A DNA stretch of 64,000 nt from the NCBI RefSeq assembly GCF_030348765.1, contig NZ_JAUCEU010000007.1, forward strand, positions 2,928,001-2,992,000, read 5' to 3'. Made by a program: the position numbers and the translations under genes. The DNA comes from Neobacillus sp. CF12 (GTDB taxonomy: Bacteria; Bacillota; Bacilli; Bacillales; Cytobacillaceae). Under the pieces are notes generated by a model. That model was given only the letters and a program-made list of their open reading frames with translations, searched no databases and was not told where the DNA came from. This document shows positions 1-8,012 of the stretch, piece by piece. Each line of letters begins with the position of its first letter. Within the stretch, counting starts at the first letter, position 1.

Positions 1-302
1 CAAGTTGCTTCACGGAAGCCCTCTTTCGTGCCTTTTAATGAAGCATCATCGCGGATTAATGGTTTTAAAATACGGTCATCATGATTTGTTTGCTGATAAG
101 CCGTAACCCCTTTTGGACACATTTTTCCGACTGTTACCGGCCAATCATAACGCGGCTCAACGCCAATAATTTTATTTGTTTTTGTATTTACACGTAAATT
201 CATCCCGCATTGCATTCCGCAATAACTGCAGTGAGTTTTTACGAGAGTTTCATTTGGATGACGAACATTTTCTATTTCTTTAAAAAACTTATCCCTTTGC
301 AT
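1..302 (-). CDS. Molybdopterin oxidoreductase, N-terminal part (assimilatory nitrate reductase-like)
   Basis: About 100 N-terminal residues are visible; the rest lies outside the window. The start of the protein carries the cysteine pattern CSYCGMQC followed about 40 residues later by MCPKG, the N-terminal [4Fe-4S] site of bis-MGD molybdoenzymes of the formate dehydrogenase / assimilatory nitrate reductase family. The expected reaction is a two-electron oxidoreduction at molybdenum; nitrate reduction is likely but not proven from this fragment. The ATG at 302 lies inside the end of the upstream membrane-protein gene (14-base overlap), so the two are probably translationally coupled and their products may work together. 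No export signal is seen, so a cytoplasmic position is inferred. Confidence 0.82.
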   Translation of the reverse strand, partial: MQRDKFFKEIENVRHPNETLVKTHCSYCGMQCGMNLRVNTKTNKIIGVEPRYDWPVTVGKMCPKGVTAYQQTNHDDRILKPLIRDDASLKGTKEGFREAT

Positions 303-1371
303 TCTGGTTTGCCTCCTTAACTTTAACCTGGTGCGTTGCGAATCCTGAGAATTTTGAAATTCGATATTTTCTGCGGCAAGGGAGGCATAACTCAGCGAGA
401 TTAAAGCCATCTTCCATATTGAATTCAATCGCATTTACTCCCAATACTTGAATGACATCATTAGACTGTTCAACCGATACGAAATGGTCCCCGCATACTT
501 TACACTTTTTCTCTTCCTGTTCGGCGTAGTGCTCACGATAGTTTCTTGCAAAGACACTTACCGGACGGAAAGGAATATGAGCAAGTTTACCAAATGGTAA
601 GTAAATTAATGTAACGATAACAGAAAATTGATGTATTAATGACATTTGCGGCTGCATCCAGCCATGAAGCCAAACGTTTTGAATGGTTAATAAAAGTCCT
701 GTAACAGAAATAAAGATCAATAAGTAAAGCGGAAGGAAATCATAAATGAATTTTTGTTCCGCTCTCGCCTGCATGTTTTTCAAGCGGCGATAAAGGGCCA
801 TACAAACACCTGAAATAACCATAACCGCAGAGATATTTAGAGCGTTATAGGAGAACCAGGCAATAATTCCATCAGCCTTTACCGTCATTAAATCAAGACC
901 CATTAACACAATTGTATATTGGCCCATCTCATCCATCGTGAAGTACATCCAGCCAAACACAAGTGGAAACGTTACTAAACAGGCAAGAACACAACCCCAG
1001 CCGATTAAAATATGCTGTACCCAGCGGTACAAACCGCGGTTTTTAATAAAATCATAGATAGCTAAATGATTTAAGGCCGTTTTAGGCGTGCTTTTTCTTT
1101 TTAAAAGCTTTAACCCTTTTTTAATAAAGATTTTGGCAGGCGGTCTTTCGCCCCAGGCAATAAAGCGGTAGAAAAATCCTCCAATAAAAACAATGGTTCC
1201 CACCATATATCCATACAAATTTAAATCAACATGCGTGAACATTCTAGTTGCAATAAAAGAAAGAATAACAATCGCGGAAACTGTTAAAAACATAGATTTA
1301 GCAAACTTGGATGCAAACGCACCATTGATTGAGCTGTCCGTCTTTTGATTAGTTAACGTATTAGTCTGCAT
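289..1371 (-). CDS. Cytochrome b-like integral membrane protein with C-terminal Cys4 motif, partner of the molybdoenzyme
   Basis: 360 residues. Several hydrophobic helices (about residues 25-255) contain histidines suited to haem ligation (WVQHILIGWG, LIHQFSVIV, GKLAHIPF), as in NarI/HmeC-type quinol-linked membrane subunits. The C-terminal part has CKVCGDH and LCLPCRRK, a two-times CxxC motif that could bind zinc or an iron-sulfur cluster. The start is the ATG at 1371 because a perfect AGGAGGAG site sits just upstream; a longer reading frame to 1464 would run through the leader hairpin. It overlaps the following molybdoenzyme gene, so electron transfer from the quinone pool to that enzyme is the likely role. 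The exact family was not recognised. Confidence 0.72.
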   Translation of the reverse strand: MQTNTLTNQKTDSSINGAFASKFAKSMFLTVSAIVILSFIATRMFTHVDLNLYGYMVGTIVFIGGFFYRFIAWGERPPAKIFIKKGLKLLKRKSTPKTALNHLAIYDFIKNRGLYRWVQHILIGWGCVLACLVTFPLVFGWMYFTMDEMGQYTIVLMGLDLMTVKADGIIAWFSYNALNISAVMVISGVCMALYRRLKNMQARAEQKFIYDFLPLYLLIFISVTGLLLTIQNVWLHGWMQPQMSLIHQFSVIVTLIYLPFGKLAHIPFRPVSVFARNYREHYAEQEEKKCKVCGDHFVSVEQSNDVIQVLGVNAIEFNMEDGFNLAELCLPCRRKYRISKFSGFATHQVKVKEANQNAKG

Positions 1372-1380
1372 TTGAGCTCC

Positions 1381-1440
1381 TCCTAAAAAAATAACACTAA
1401 CGAGTTTTCTTACTCTTATTGTAAGAAAATCGTTAGTGTT
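1381..1440 (-). terminator. Terminator-like hairpin immediately before the RBS of the cytochrome-like gene
   Basis: On the minus strand, arms at 1430-1440/1421-1429 and 1393-1403/1405-1413 form a stem of about 20 bp with one bulged base (1404) and a 7-nt loop, followed by a run of seven U and then, with no gap, the AGGAGG of the next gene. It could end the peptide/protease transcript from upstream, or act as an attenuator for the redox genes. Confidence 0.72.
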
Positions 1441-1511
1441 ACAAATATAGGGGAACTCCCCCATCTCTCGAGGAAAAAACCCTTAGAATTTTCGATTTAG
1501 ACAAAGTTCCG

Positions 1512-2699
1512 TCACATTTGCTTTTTTGCATACTTATTTCGCCAAGAATACATCAGTAAGGAAAGAAAGACTACAGACTGCGATGAAAATAATACAGCAT
1601 CCCAAAAAGCAAAACTTGATGGTGGTTCCAATAATTTCGGAAGCGTTAACTTTGCCGCATGTAGTAATACCGGTATGTAAAATATTGTCATTAGCGCCAG
1701 GGTAACTGTCACCCCTATAAAATAAAAGATGGAATAAGTGAAAACGATCCATTTTTCACCAATAAAGATTTCATCCTTCTGTAGTGGTGATTTTAGAAAT
1801 GGAAGTCGTTTACGAATCATCTGCTGCGCATTTTCCATCAAATTATGAACACCTGACACATTTTCAAAAACATAATACAAATCTGTCTTCATGTAAACAC
1901 AACACTGATAAACAATCCTAACAAAAACATCATAGGCTGCTAATGTAATTAAACTTAGGAAAATCCCTGAGGAATTAGGAAAAACAAGTTTACTAATAAG
2001 GGCAATAAAAAGGATGGCTGTGTCAAAGCACATTCCAGCCATATAAAGTACATTTCGGTCTTTTGCGGGAAGTCTCCAAACGGATGTCATATCTGTTTCA
2101 AGGACAACAAGCAGTAACCGGTGCCCAACCCCGAGTTTTGTGGGTAGATTGTATGCACGCATTGCGAGAATATGTCCGAACTCGTGGACGAGTACAAGAA
2201 AAAAGGTTACTCCCATAAAAGTAAGTAGATTTAGAACCATTACATCTGATATAAATACATCCTGATAATTTGGCAGCAAGGAAGGCTTAGCAATTAACAT
2301 GCTGAGATTTACGATAAATAAACCTACGTAAATGAGGAGCGAGAACCTATTAAAAAAGAACTTTCCTACCTTAGGAGAAATCCATAAGAAACCTAAACTC
2401 TCCTTTTCTATTTCCTTTTTCTCGACTTTCTCACCATCAATGACATCAATTAAATCCATATCAAGAAGTTGTTGGGCAAAATCGAGAAGATCAACTTCTT
2501 CATTAGGAAATCTCTTTTTCAGATTATCCTCTATCTCCCCTATCATCCTGCCATTTTCAATTAATTTAATTGCTTCAATACATATTTCCGGCATTTCATA
2601 AAACTCACCAGTTGCTAAATCTTCCACTATATAGTTTTTTTTATCCTTACGAAATTCAATTGGTACCAATGATAGATATGATTCGCGTGTAATGCTCAT
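1512..2699 (-). CDS. Membrane M50 zinc protease with N-terminal PqqD/RRE-like domain (YydH-type putative peptide protease)
   Basis: 395 residues from the ATG at 2699 (an in-frame TTG lies one codon upstream). Residues 1-90 are soluble and resemble the PqqD-like fold that binds leader peptides of ribosomally made peptides. Hydrophobic helices follow, with the zinc protease motif HEFGH at about 172-176, and a later MKTDLYYV segment typical of putative peptide zinc metalloproteases such as YydH of the B. subtilis epipeptide cluster. The protein should sit in the cytoplasmic membrane and cut or export a small peptide. The obvious substrate is the 24-residue peptide encoded just upstream, separated by a hairpin. 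No radical SAM or lanthionine enzyme is adjacent. Family assignment is by motif; the substrate is inferred. Confidence 0.72.
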   Translation of the reverse strand: MSITRESYLSLVPIEFRKDKKNYIVEDLATGEFYEMPEICIEAIKLIENGRMIGEIEDNLKKRFPNEEVDLLDFAQQLLDMDLIDVIDGEKVEKKEIEKESLGFLWISPKVGKFFFNRFSLLIYVGLFIVNLSMLIAKPSLLPNYQDVFISDVMVLNLLTFMGVTFFLVLVHEFGHILAMRAYNLPTKLGVGHRLLLVVLETDMTSVWRLPAKDRNVLYMAGMCFDTAILFIALISKLVFPNSSGIFLSLITLAAYDVFVRIVYQCCVYMKTDLYYVFENVSGVHNLMENAQQMIRKRLPFLKSPLQKDEIFIGEKWIVFTYSIFYFIGVTVTLALMTIFYIPVLLHAAKLTLPKLLEPPSSFAFWDAVLFSSQSVVFLSLLMYSWRNKYAKKQM

Positions 2700-2737
2700 C
2701 AAAACACCGTTCCTATTTAGTATTAATAATAAAAGAA

Positions 2738-2762
2738 GGATGCAAGCTTTACGCTAGCATCC
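2738..2762 (-). terminator. Hairpin between the small peptide gene and the protease gene
   Basis: Arms ggatgc (2738-2743) and gcatcc (2757-2762), extended by a further AGC/GCT pairing after one mismatch, form a small stem; on the minus strand a U-rich stretch follows. This looks like a partial terminator or mRNA-stabilising hairpin that would give much more peptide mRNA than protease mRNA, a common layout behind precursor-peptide genes. Confidence 0.55.
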
Positions 2763-2769
2763 CCAAATA

Positions 2770-2844
2770 TTACTGTTTCCATCCTGGAAGATATGGACAC
2801 CACCAGCATGTAGTTTTTACCTTCTTAAGCTTGCGGATTTTCAT
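2770..2844 (-). CDS. Tiny Cys/Trp-rich peptide, candidate RiPP or pheromone precursor
   Basis: 24 residues: a basic start, MKIRKLKKVK, then TT and the core-like tail CWWCPYLPGWKQ. The ATG at 2844 lies two bases after the stop codon of the HD-GYP gene, and a strong GGGAGGTGG ribosome site overlaps the end of that gene, so translation is very probably real and coupled. A basic leader followed by a tail with two cysteines around two tryptophans fits a ribosomally made, modified or cut peptide. The gene is followed by a hairpin and then a protease with a putative leader-binding domain. I do not recognise the peptide family. It could be a signal, a small bacteriocin or a membrane-active regulator; no activity can be shown from sequence. 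Confidence 0.7.
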   Translation of the reverse strand: MKIRKLKKVKTTCWWCPYLPGWKQ

Positions 2845-2846
2845 TG

Positions 2847-4007
2847 TTATTCCACCTCCCTTAGTAATTGCGGTTTTTTATTCCATGAGTATTCTTGATG
2901 AAATTTGACCCACGCTGGGTAAACCTTTTTGAATGCTTCTACTAATGTGGGATCAAATTGTGAACCATTGCCTTCAATAATACGGCGATAGGCTTCTTCA
3001 ACAGGCATTGCCTCACGGTACGACCTTGAAGAAGTCATTGCATCAAAAGCATCGGCAATGGCAGAGACTCTTGCAAGTAAAGGAATTTCTTCACCCTTTA
3101 ATTGATCAGGATATCCCTTTCCATCCCAGCGCTCATGGTGGGAAAGAATAACACTAATACTGTCCTTTATTCCCTCCACATTCTTCACAGCTTCCGCCCC
3201 TACGGTAGGGTGGGTTTTTATTATGTTAAATTCCTCGTTGGTCAGTTTCCCAGGTTTCATGAGAATCTGATCGGGAATATTAACTTTACCAATATCATGA
3301 AGCAGACAAGCATAATAGAATGATTTTTGTTCTTCTTTGGTAAACTTACCTATTTCTTTTGATAATAAAAGTGCATAACTGGCGACTCTTTCACTATGAC
3401 CCCTTGTATATGGATCTTTAAGCTCCAGTGTCGCAATAACCCCTTTTACTATTCCTTGTAATTGATTATCATAAGATGTGCTGATCGACCTTACGTACCC
3501 TTGAAAGCGTACTAATAAGAAGAACGCCATAGTTGATAAGATAGCCATTAATATAATGGGCACTGCCACGTTTGATGAGTGTAAGATAACACCTATTAAT
3601 ATATACCTAGTTGTAATTCCAATAGTTACAAACCAAAAATATCCAGTATTAATGAAAAGTGGTAATGATAAAATTAAAAACACTTCGACTAGATTACCAC
3701 TATTATAAATATCTCCCCTGCCCATGTAGTTAAGAATATCAACAAAAAAAGTTGAAACTACGTAACTAGTGAAGAAAACATATTTTATTAAATATTCCTT
3801 ATTGATCTTACTTAGGTAAAAAGCAATAGGAATCAATAACGCTAATACAATATAGTTTATATATAAGAACTCATTTGGGGATTCAAACTTTTGTTCTGAA
3901 AAGTAAACAGGATATAAAAAATAATAAAACAAATCATACCCTAAAAATATTATATAGAAAAAGATAAGAAACCATTTGACGGATTGCTTTTCTTCATGTG
4001 GTATCAT
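2847..4007 (-). CDS. Membrane sensor with HD-GYP output (probable cyclic-di-GMP phosphodiesterase)
   Basis: 386 residues. Residues 10-170 form about six membrane helices. The C-terminal half is an HD-GYP domain: HDIGK at about 237-241 and HHERWDGKGYP at 290-300, both complete, so it should hydrolyse cyclic di-GMP. The membrane half is clearly homologous to that of the histidine kinase at 4180-5427 (for example GNLVEVFLILSLPLFIN against GDIIEVVFILFSPIFVN, and matching YFW and VAPIV/VAVPII segments), so the two proteins may sense the same cue. A GGAGG site precedes the ATG. The tiny peptide gene follows after two bases and the protease after that, forming one transcription unit. Confidence 0.85.
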   Translation of the reverse strand: MIPHEEKQSVKWFLIFFYIIFLGYDLFYYFLYPVYFSEQKFESPNEFLYINYIVLALLIPIAFYLSKINKEYLIKYVFFTSYVVSTFFVDILNYMGRGDIYNSGNLVEVFLILSLPLFINTGYFWFVTIGITTRYILIGVILHSSNVAVPIILMAILSTMAFFLLVRFQGYVRSISTSYDNQLQGIVKGVIATLELKDPYTRGHSERVASYALLLSKEIGKFTKEEQKSFYYACLLHDIGKVNIPDQILMKPGKLTNEEFNIIKTHPTVGAEAVKNVEGIKDSISVILSHHERWDGKGYPDQLKGEEIPLLARVSAIADAFDAMTSSRSYREAMPVEEAYRRIIEGNGSQFDPTLVEAFKKVYPAWVKFHQEYSWNKKPQLLREVE

Positions 4008-4110
4008 ATAGTCCTCCAGTGTTTCTAATACATATACGTTTTATGTCCCCATATATGAAAGACGAAAAATAATAATTTCTAGATAAAATTAATTACCGTT
4101 ATTCCTCTAC

Positions 4111-4139
4111 ATTATATCTCATTGGTAACAGGGTTGTAA
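4111..4139 (-). promoter_or_regulatory. Probable sigma-A promoter of the HD-GYP/peptide/protease unit
   Basis: On the minus strand a perfect TATAAT (4111-4116) lies 17 bases downstream of TTACAA (4134-4139, three of six consensus bases). It precedes the HD-GYP gene by about 100 bases, which suggests that this unit is transcribed separately from the kinase gene. Confidence 0.45.
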
Positions 4140-4179
4140 CATATAATATTGATGATTTTTGTATATTTATAGAATCTTA

Positions 4180-5427
4180 TCATGAATTAATTTGAAAAAT
4201 AGGTAGAATAACAGTGACTTTTGTACCATTTAATTGACTGCTGTCAAAGGTAATATGACCTTTGTGGTCTTTAATAATTTGATTTGTTACCATTAGTCCT
4301 AAACCCGTTCCATCTTTTTTTGTTGTATAGAATGGTTCGCCTAAGTTTAAAAGGTTTTCTCCATCAATTCCACAACCTTCATCTTTAATGGAGATATACA
4401 TCTTATTCCCTTCTATTACTTTAACTCTCACCTTAATCTTCCCACCATCAGGCATCGATTCTATTGCATTTTTTATTAGATTAATAAATACCTGTTTCAG
4501 CTGTTTACCGTCACAATCAATTGGCGGTAACGGTCCGGCCATTGTTGTTTCAACAGAGACACCCTGTCTTTCAGCCTGTTGTTGTGTAATGGAAAGTGTA
4601 TACGCAATAATTTCTTCAATATTCGCTTTGGAAAATTTGATTTCCTTAGGTTTTCCTAGTGTCATTAAATCATTCACAATTGAATTTATCCGATCAATTT
4701 CTTGAATCATAATGGGATAAAAGTCATTTGTATTTGGATATCTTTCTTGCTGCAGCTGCGTAAACCCTTTTAATGATGAAAGTGGATTACGAATCTCATG
4801 ACCAATTGCAGCAGCCATTTGACCTATTACAGCAAGTTTTTCTTTCCTTCTTAGTTCTTCATGTACTTCCGTTAAAGTAAGAATATACGAATCATATCGT
4901 ATTAAAATAACAAAAGCGATAGCAGAAAGAATGATATAAATAACAATGGGAGCAACAACCTGCGGATCAAGTAAAATAAGTCCAATTATCATATACTTTA
5001 GTAACATTCCTACTGATACAGTCCAAAAATACTTTTTATTGACAAAAATAGGTGAAAAAAGGATAAAGACAACTTCAATAATATCCCCTGCTGCAAAAGA
5101 TTTCTCCGTCCCATAATAAATCAATAAATTATGGACAGTATCAACAACTATAAAACTATAAATGTATAGGTATTTAATCACATACGGATTTCCCTTTTTC
5201 ATTAAGAAAATAGCTATGGGTAATAAACCAAGCAGGATAATATATATCCAAATACCCAAACCTTCTTGGGGTTTGGTTATACCTCGCCCATCCAAATTAG
5301 GGAAGATGTAATAATAGATTAATTCAAAAGCAAGATAAAAAATATAAAATAACCACAAAAATAACTTAGTTGCTTTCTTTTCTTCATAAAACATTTTAGT
5401 GGTCGAGCTGCTGTTGCTATCTTTCAT
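4180..5427 (-). CDS. Sensor histidine kinase with six-helix membrane domain
   Basis: 415 residues. A membrane domain (about 20-175) is followed by a coiled linker, a HisKA domain with HEIRNPL (phospho-accepting His about residue 210), and a HATPase_c domain with the N box NLIKNAIESMPDGG, DEGCGID and GTGLGL. All kinase motifs are intact. No response regulator is encoded nearby, so it is an orphan kinase like the sporulation kinases that feed the Spo0 phosphorelay; that link is inference. Its membrane domain is homologous to the one in the neighbouring HD-GYP protein, which is unusual and suggests one signal feeding both phosphorylation and cyclic-di-GMP. Confidence 0.88.
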   Translation of the reverse strand: MKDSNSSSTTKMFYEEKKATKLFLWLFYIFYLAFELIYYYIFPNLDGRGITKPQEGLGIWIYIILLGLLPIAIFLMKKGNPYVIKYLYIYSFIVVDTVHNLLIYYGTEKSFAAGDIIEVVFILFSPIFVNKKYFWTVSVGMLLKYMIIGLILLDPQVVAPIVIYIILSAIAFVILIRYDSYILTLTEVHEELRRKEKLAVIGQMAAAIGHEIRNPLSSLKGFTQLQQERYPNTNDFYPIMIQEIDRINSIVNDLMTLGKPKEIKFSKANIEEIIAYTLSITQQQAERQGVSVETTMAGPLPPIDCDGKQLKQVFINLIKNAIESMPDGGKIKVRVKVIEGNKMYISIKDEGCGIDGENLLNLGEPFYTTKKDGTGLGLMVTNQIIKDHKGHITFDSSQLNGTKVTVILPIFQINS

Positions 5428-5560
5428 TTTGTTTCTCCCTTAGGTAGACCATAAGAAATTAGTTTAAATTTATCTCTTCTCATTCTAACACCTTTCCCCA
5501 AAAAATCTTTATATTTTTTTTGGAAATTCGATGTAATTCGACAAAATTCTCTTATTCCTA

Positions 5561-5590
5561 AAAAAAAAACTTGCTGCTAGGCAAGTCTTC
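5561..5590 (-). terminator. Terminator of the amino-acid permease gene
   Basis: Stem acttgc (5569-5574) / gcaagt (5581-5586), followed on the minus strand by a run of about ten U. Confidence 0.8.
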
Positions 5591-5611
5591 TTATAAATAA
5601 CACTATTAAAT

Positions 5612-7027
5612 TTAGCTTGCTTTATTTATGATTTCCTCTTTTTCATTTAACTTTGAATGTTTACGTCCGTATCCAAAATACACCATCATTCCAAGCACAA
5701 GCCAAATACCAAAGCTCTTCCATGTAGCCGCTGGAAGCTGCAGGGCTAAATATCCACAGAATAAGAAAGCTAATATAGGAATTAATGGTACAAAAGGTAC
5801 ACGGAAGCCTGTGGTTGGTGCTTGTTTATTTTTCCGAAGATATAAAATTCCAATTGAAACTGTCATAAAAGCAAATAGTGTTCCAATGTTCACTAGTTCA
5901 GCAAGTTTATTTAGCGGTAATACACCTGCAAAAAATGCTACTAACACGCAGGTAATCCACGAATTCACAATCGGTGTTTGCTTCTTTTTATCTACTTTAG
6001 AAAACACCTTTGGCAGTAAACCATCACGAGAGATTGCATAAAACAGCCTTGATTGACCATAAACCATGACAAGTAACACAGTCGTAATTCCTGTGATGGC
6101 TCCTAGTGAAATAAAACCTGCCACCCAATCTTGGTTAATATAATTAAGTGCAAATGCCACTGGATTTTTTACACCAAGATCAGTATAAGGCACAATCCCT
6201 GTTAAAATAGCAGAGACAACGATATATAAGATGGTACAAACCAATAAAGATGCAATGATTCCAATTGGCATGTTCTTTTGTGGGTTTTTCACTTCTTCTG
6301 CTGCGGTGGCAACAGCATCAAAGCCAATATAGGCAAAGAATACAGTTGCGGCGCCTGTTACAACTCCCGAGTAACCAAACGGCATAAATGGAGTCCAATT
6401 TGCAGGTTCTACATACCAAACACCAACAGCAATAAATAGTAGCACTACAGCAAGTTTAATTACTACCATGATTGTGTTAAGACGTGCTGACTTTTTAACT
6501 CCTTGTGTTAAAAGCATCGTGATAAAAAAGATGATCGCAATTGCTGGTACGTCTACAAAAGTTCCATTTGCCGGATCATACGCACTTGATATAGCTTTTG
6601 GCAGGTGAATTCCAAATCCTGAAAGAAGCCCTTGAAAATAACCTGACCAACCGCTCGCAACTGCAGAGGAAGCCAGCCCATATTCAAGGATTAAAACCCA
6701 GCCTAATATCCAAGCAATTAGTTCGCCGAATGTCGCATAACTGTAAGTATAGGCACTGCCAGATACCGGTACGGCTGAAGCAAATTCCGCATAGCATAGG
6801 GCTGCAAATACACAGGCCAGTCCTGACAAAATGAAAGATATGATTAGTGCCGGTCCTGCATGCTCGGCCGCTGCAACTCCAGTTAGAACAAATATTCCTG
6901 TCCCAATAATCGCACCTATTCCCAGCATAGTTAAATCAAATGCACCTAATTCTTTCTTCAAGGTTACATCCTTTTGTCCAACTTCCCTTATTAAATCTGT
7001 AATTGATTTTTTCCTAAATAAATTCAT
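5612..7027 (-). CDS. APC-superfamily amino acid permease (cationic amino acid transporter type)
   Basis: 471 residues with about twelve membrane helices. The N-terminal part ends a basic cytoplasmic stretch with LGAFDLTMLGIGAIIGTGIF, the signature of APC amino-acid permeases; ATAAEEVKNPQKNMP in the middle is typical of the CAT subgroup (YfnA-like in B. subtilis). It should import an amino acid with protons or by exchange; the substrate cannot be told. The start is the ATG at 7027, seven bases after GGAGGT; an in-frame GTG at 7042 overlaps that site and is less likely. The gene is single, with its own terminator downstream. Confidence 0.87.
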   Translation of the reverse strand: MNLFRKKSITDLIREVGQKDVTLKKELGAFDLTMLGIGAIIGTGIFVLTGVAAAEHAGPALIISFILSGLACVFAALCYAEFASAVPVSGSAYTYSYATFGELIAWILGWVLILEYGLASSAVASGWSGYFQGLLSGFGIHLPKAISSAYDPANGTFVDVPAIAIIFFITMLLTQGVKKSARLNTIMVVIKLAVVLLFIAVGVWYVEPANWTPFMPFGYSGVVTGAATVFFAYIGFDAVATAAEEVKNPQKNMPIGIIASLLVCTILYIVVSAILTGIVPYTDLGVKNPVAFALNYINQDWVAGFISLGAITGITTVLLVMVYGQSRLFYAISRDGLLPKVFSKVDKKKQTPIVNSWITCVLVAFFAGVLPLNKLAELVNIGTLFAFMTVSIGILYLRKNKQAPTTGFRVPFVPLIPILAFLFCGYLALQLPAATWKSFGIWLVLGMMVYFGYGRKHSKLNEKEEIINKAS

Positions 7028-7244
7028 GTCTAGTACCTCCACGACCTAAAGTCGAAATGTTCTGAAAAAGTTAGTGCCTAAAATGTATATCGGTATAATA
7101 TAATTTATTTATTAAAAAAGCAATATATTTTGAAAAATTAAATTACTTTCCTAATTATACCAATAAATATTGAATCCCCTATATTATTTATATTTCCCTC
7201 AAAACAGATTAACTATATTAGTAAAATTTAATTTAATTTCGAAC

Positions 7245-7279
7245 AAAAAAAACTAACCATCTTGTTAGCATGGTTAGTT
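7245..7279 (-). terminator. Terminator of the 7340-7792 gene
   Basis: Perfect 10-bp stem aactaaccat (7251-7260) / atggttagtt (7270-7279) followed on the minus strand by a run of U. Confidence 0.82.
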
Positions 7280-7339
7280 CGTCTTAATTATTACTTTTGA
7301 CCTCATGGTCATTACTTGAAAAAGAAATAACGTTTCCTG

Positions 7340-7792
7340 TTATCCACGAGTTTTTCCAGAAAAGGTTCCATAATAAACATAGCATCTGCGGTCTTCATCG
7401 ATTTCCCTTGAATCAAGCACGAACTCCTTAAATTTACCATCCTTTTGTAGGTAGATAATATCGGAATGAAGTGTTGCCAAAATCTCTTCATGCCCCCAAA
7501 CATCATTTCTTTCTACTATCGCTGATGTTGTTCCCTTTATTTCCCTGACTTCAAAACCAATATGTGAATAGATGGTATCGGAAGAATCGTTGAAATAGGT
7601 CTCTTTTTTCACATACAAAACGGCCGTTCCATCTGGATCCATAGCAGTCGCACTAACTGCATATGTCTCTCCATCTTTTACGAAGAATTCGCAGGTCATT
7701 CTTGCCACCGCTTCATTAGGGGTAATATCTTGGTAATTCCATAAGGCAGGATATTGTTTTACTTCATCATCAAGTCGATATTCCAACCTCAA
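7340..7792 (-). CDS. Conserved-looking protein of unknown function, 150 residues
   Basis: Not recognised. The 150-residue product is soluble and acidic, with alternating strand-like segments (ARMTCEFFVKDGETYAV, GTAVLYVKKET, CYVYYGTFSG), no signal peptide and no membrane helix. The TTG at 7792 is chosen as start because AGAGGG lies seven bases upstream. The gene stands alone on the minus strand with a strong terminator, which argues for a real gene. It lies between an amino-acid permease and the repeat before the lipoprotein cluster; neither neighbour suggests a role. Confidence 0.6.
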   Translation of the reverse strand: MRLEYRLDDEVKQYPALWNYQDITPNEAVARMTCEFFVKDGETYAVSATAMDPDGTAVLYVKKETYFNDSSDTIYSHIGFEVREIKGTTSAIVERNDVWGHEEILATLHSDIIYLQKDGKFKEFVLDSREIDEDRRCYVYYGTFSGKTRG

Positions 7793-7870
7793 CTTACATC
7801 CCTCTTTCTTTTTCTTTTTATCTTACCATTGTTTTCCTGAAATTTACTTTTATAATGTAATTATAACAAA

Positions 7871-7992
7871 GAAAAGCACAAGCGCCTTGCCAAGGGGCGA
7901 CAGGCATAAGACGAGCCGGCGAGAAGGTTGGTCTTTACCTTCTTGACGGATTGGCTTATGACCTGAGAGCCCCTAGGCGCTGAAGCTAGACA
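7871..7992. repeat. Bacillus-type palindromic intergenic repeat
   Basis: A GC-richer stretch that folds on itself: agcgcc near 7881 pairs with ggcgct near 7976, and cataag near 7903 pairs with cttatg near 7955. It matches from memory a dispersed intergenic repeat seen in many Bacillaceae genomes (start aagcacaagcgcc, end taggcgctgaagctaga). It sits just upstream of the lipoprotein gene. Confidence 0.7.
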
Positions 7993-8012
7993 TTAAAAAA
8001 GGAGTTGAGACG

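Noticed and set aside
1440..1464. Longer N-terminus for the cytochrome-like gene
   Set aside because: It would translate through the terminator-like hairpin and the AGGAGG site; the ATG at 1371 has the proper spacing.
1495..1530. FNR box before the redox genes
   Set aside because: Only one half-site (tgtga) is present; the second half does not match.
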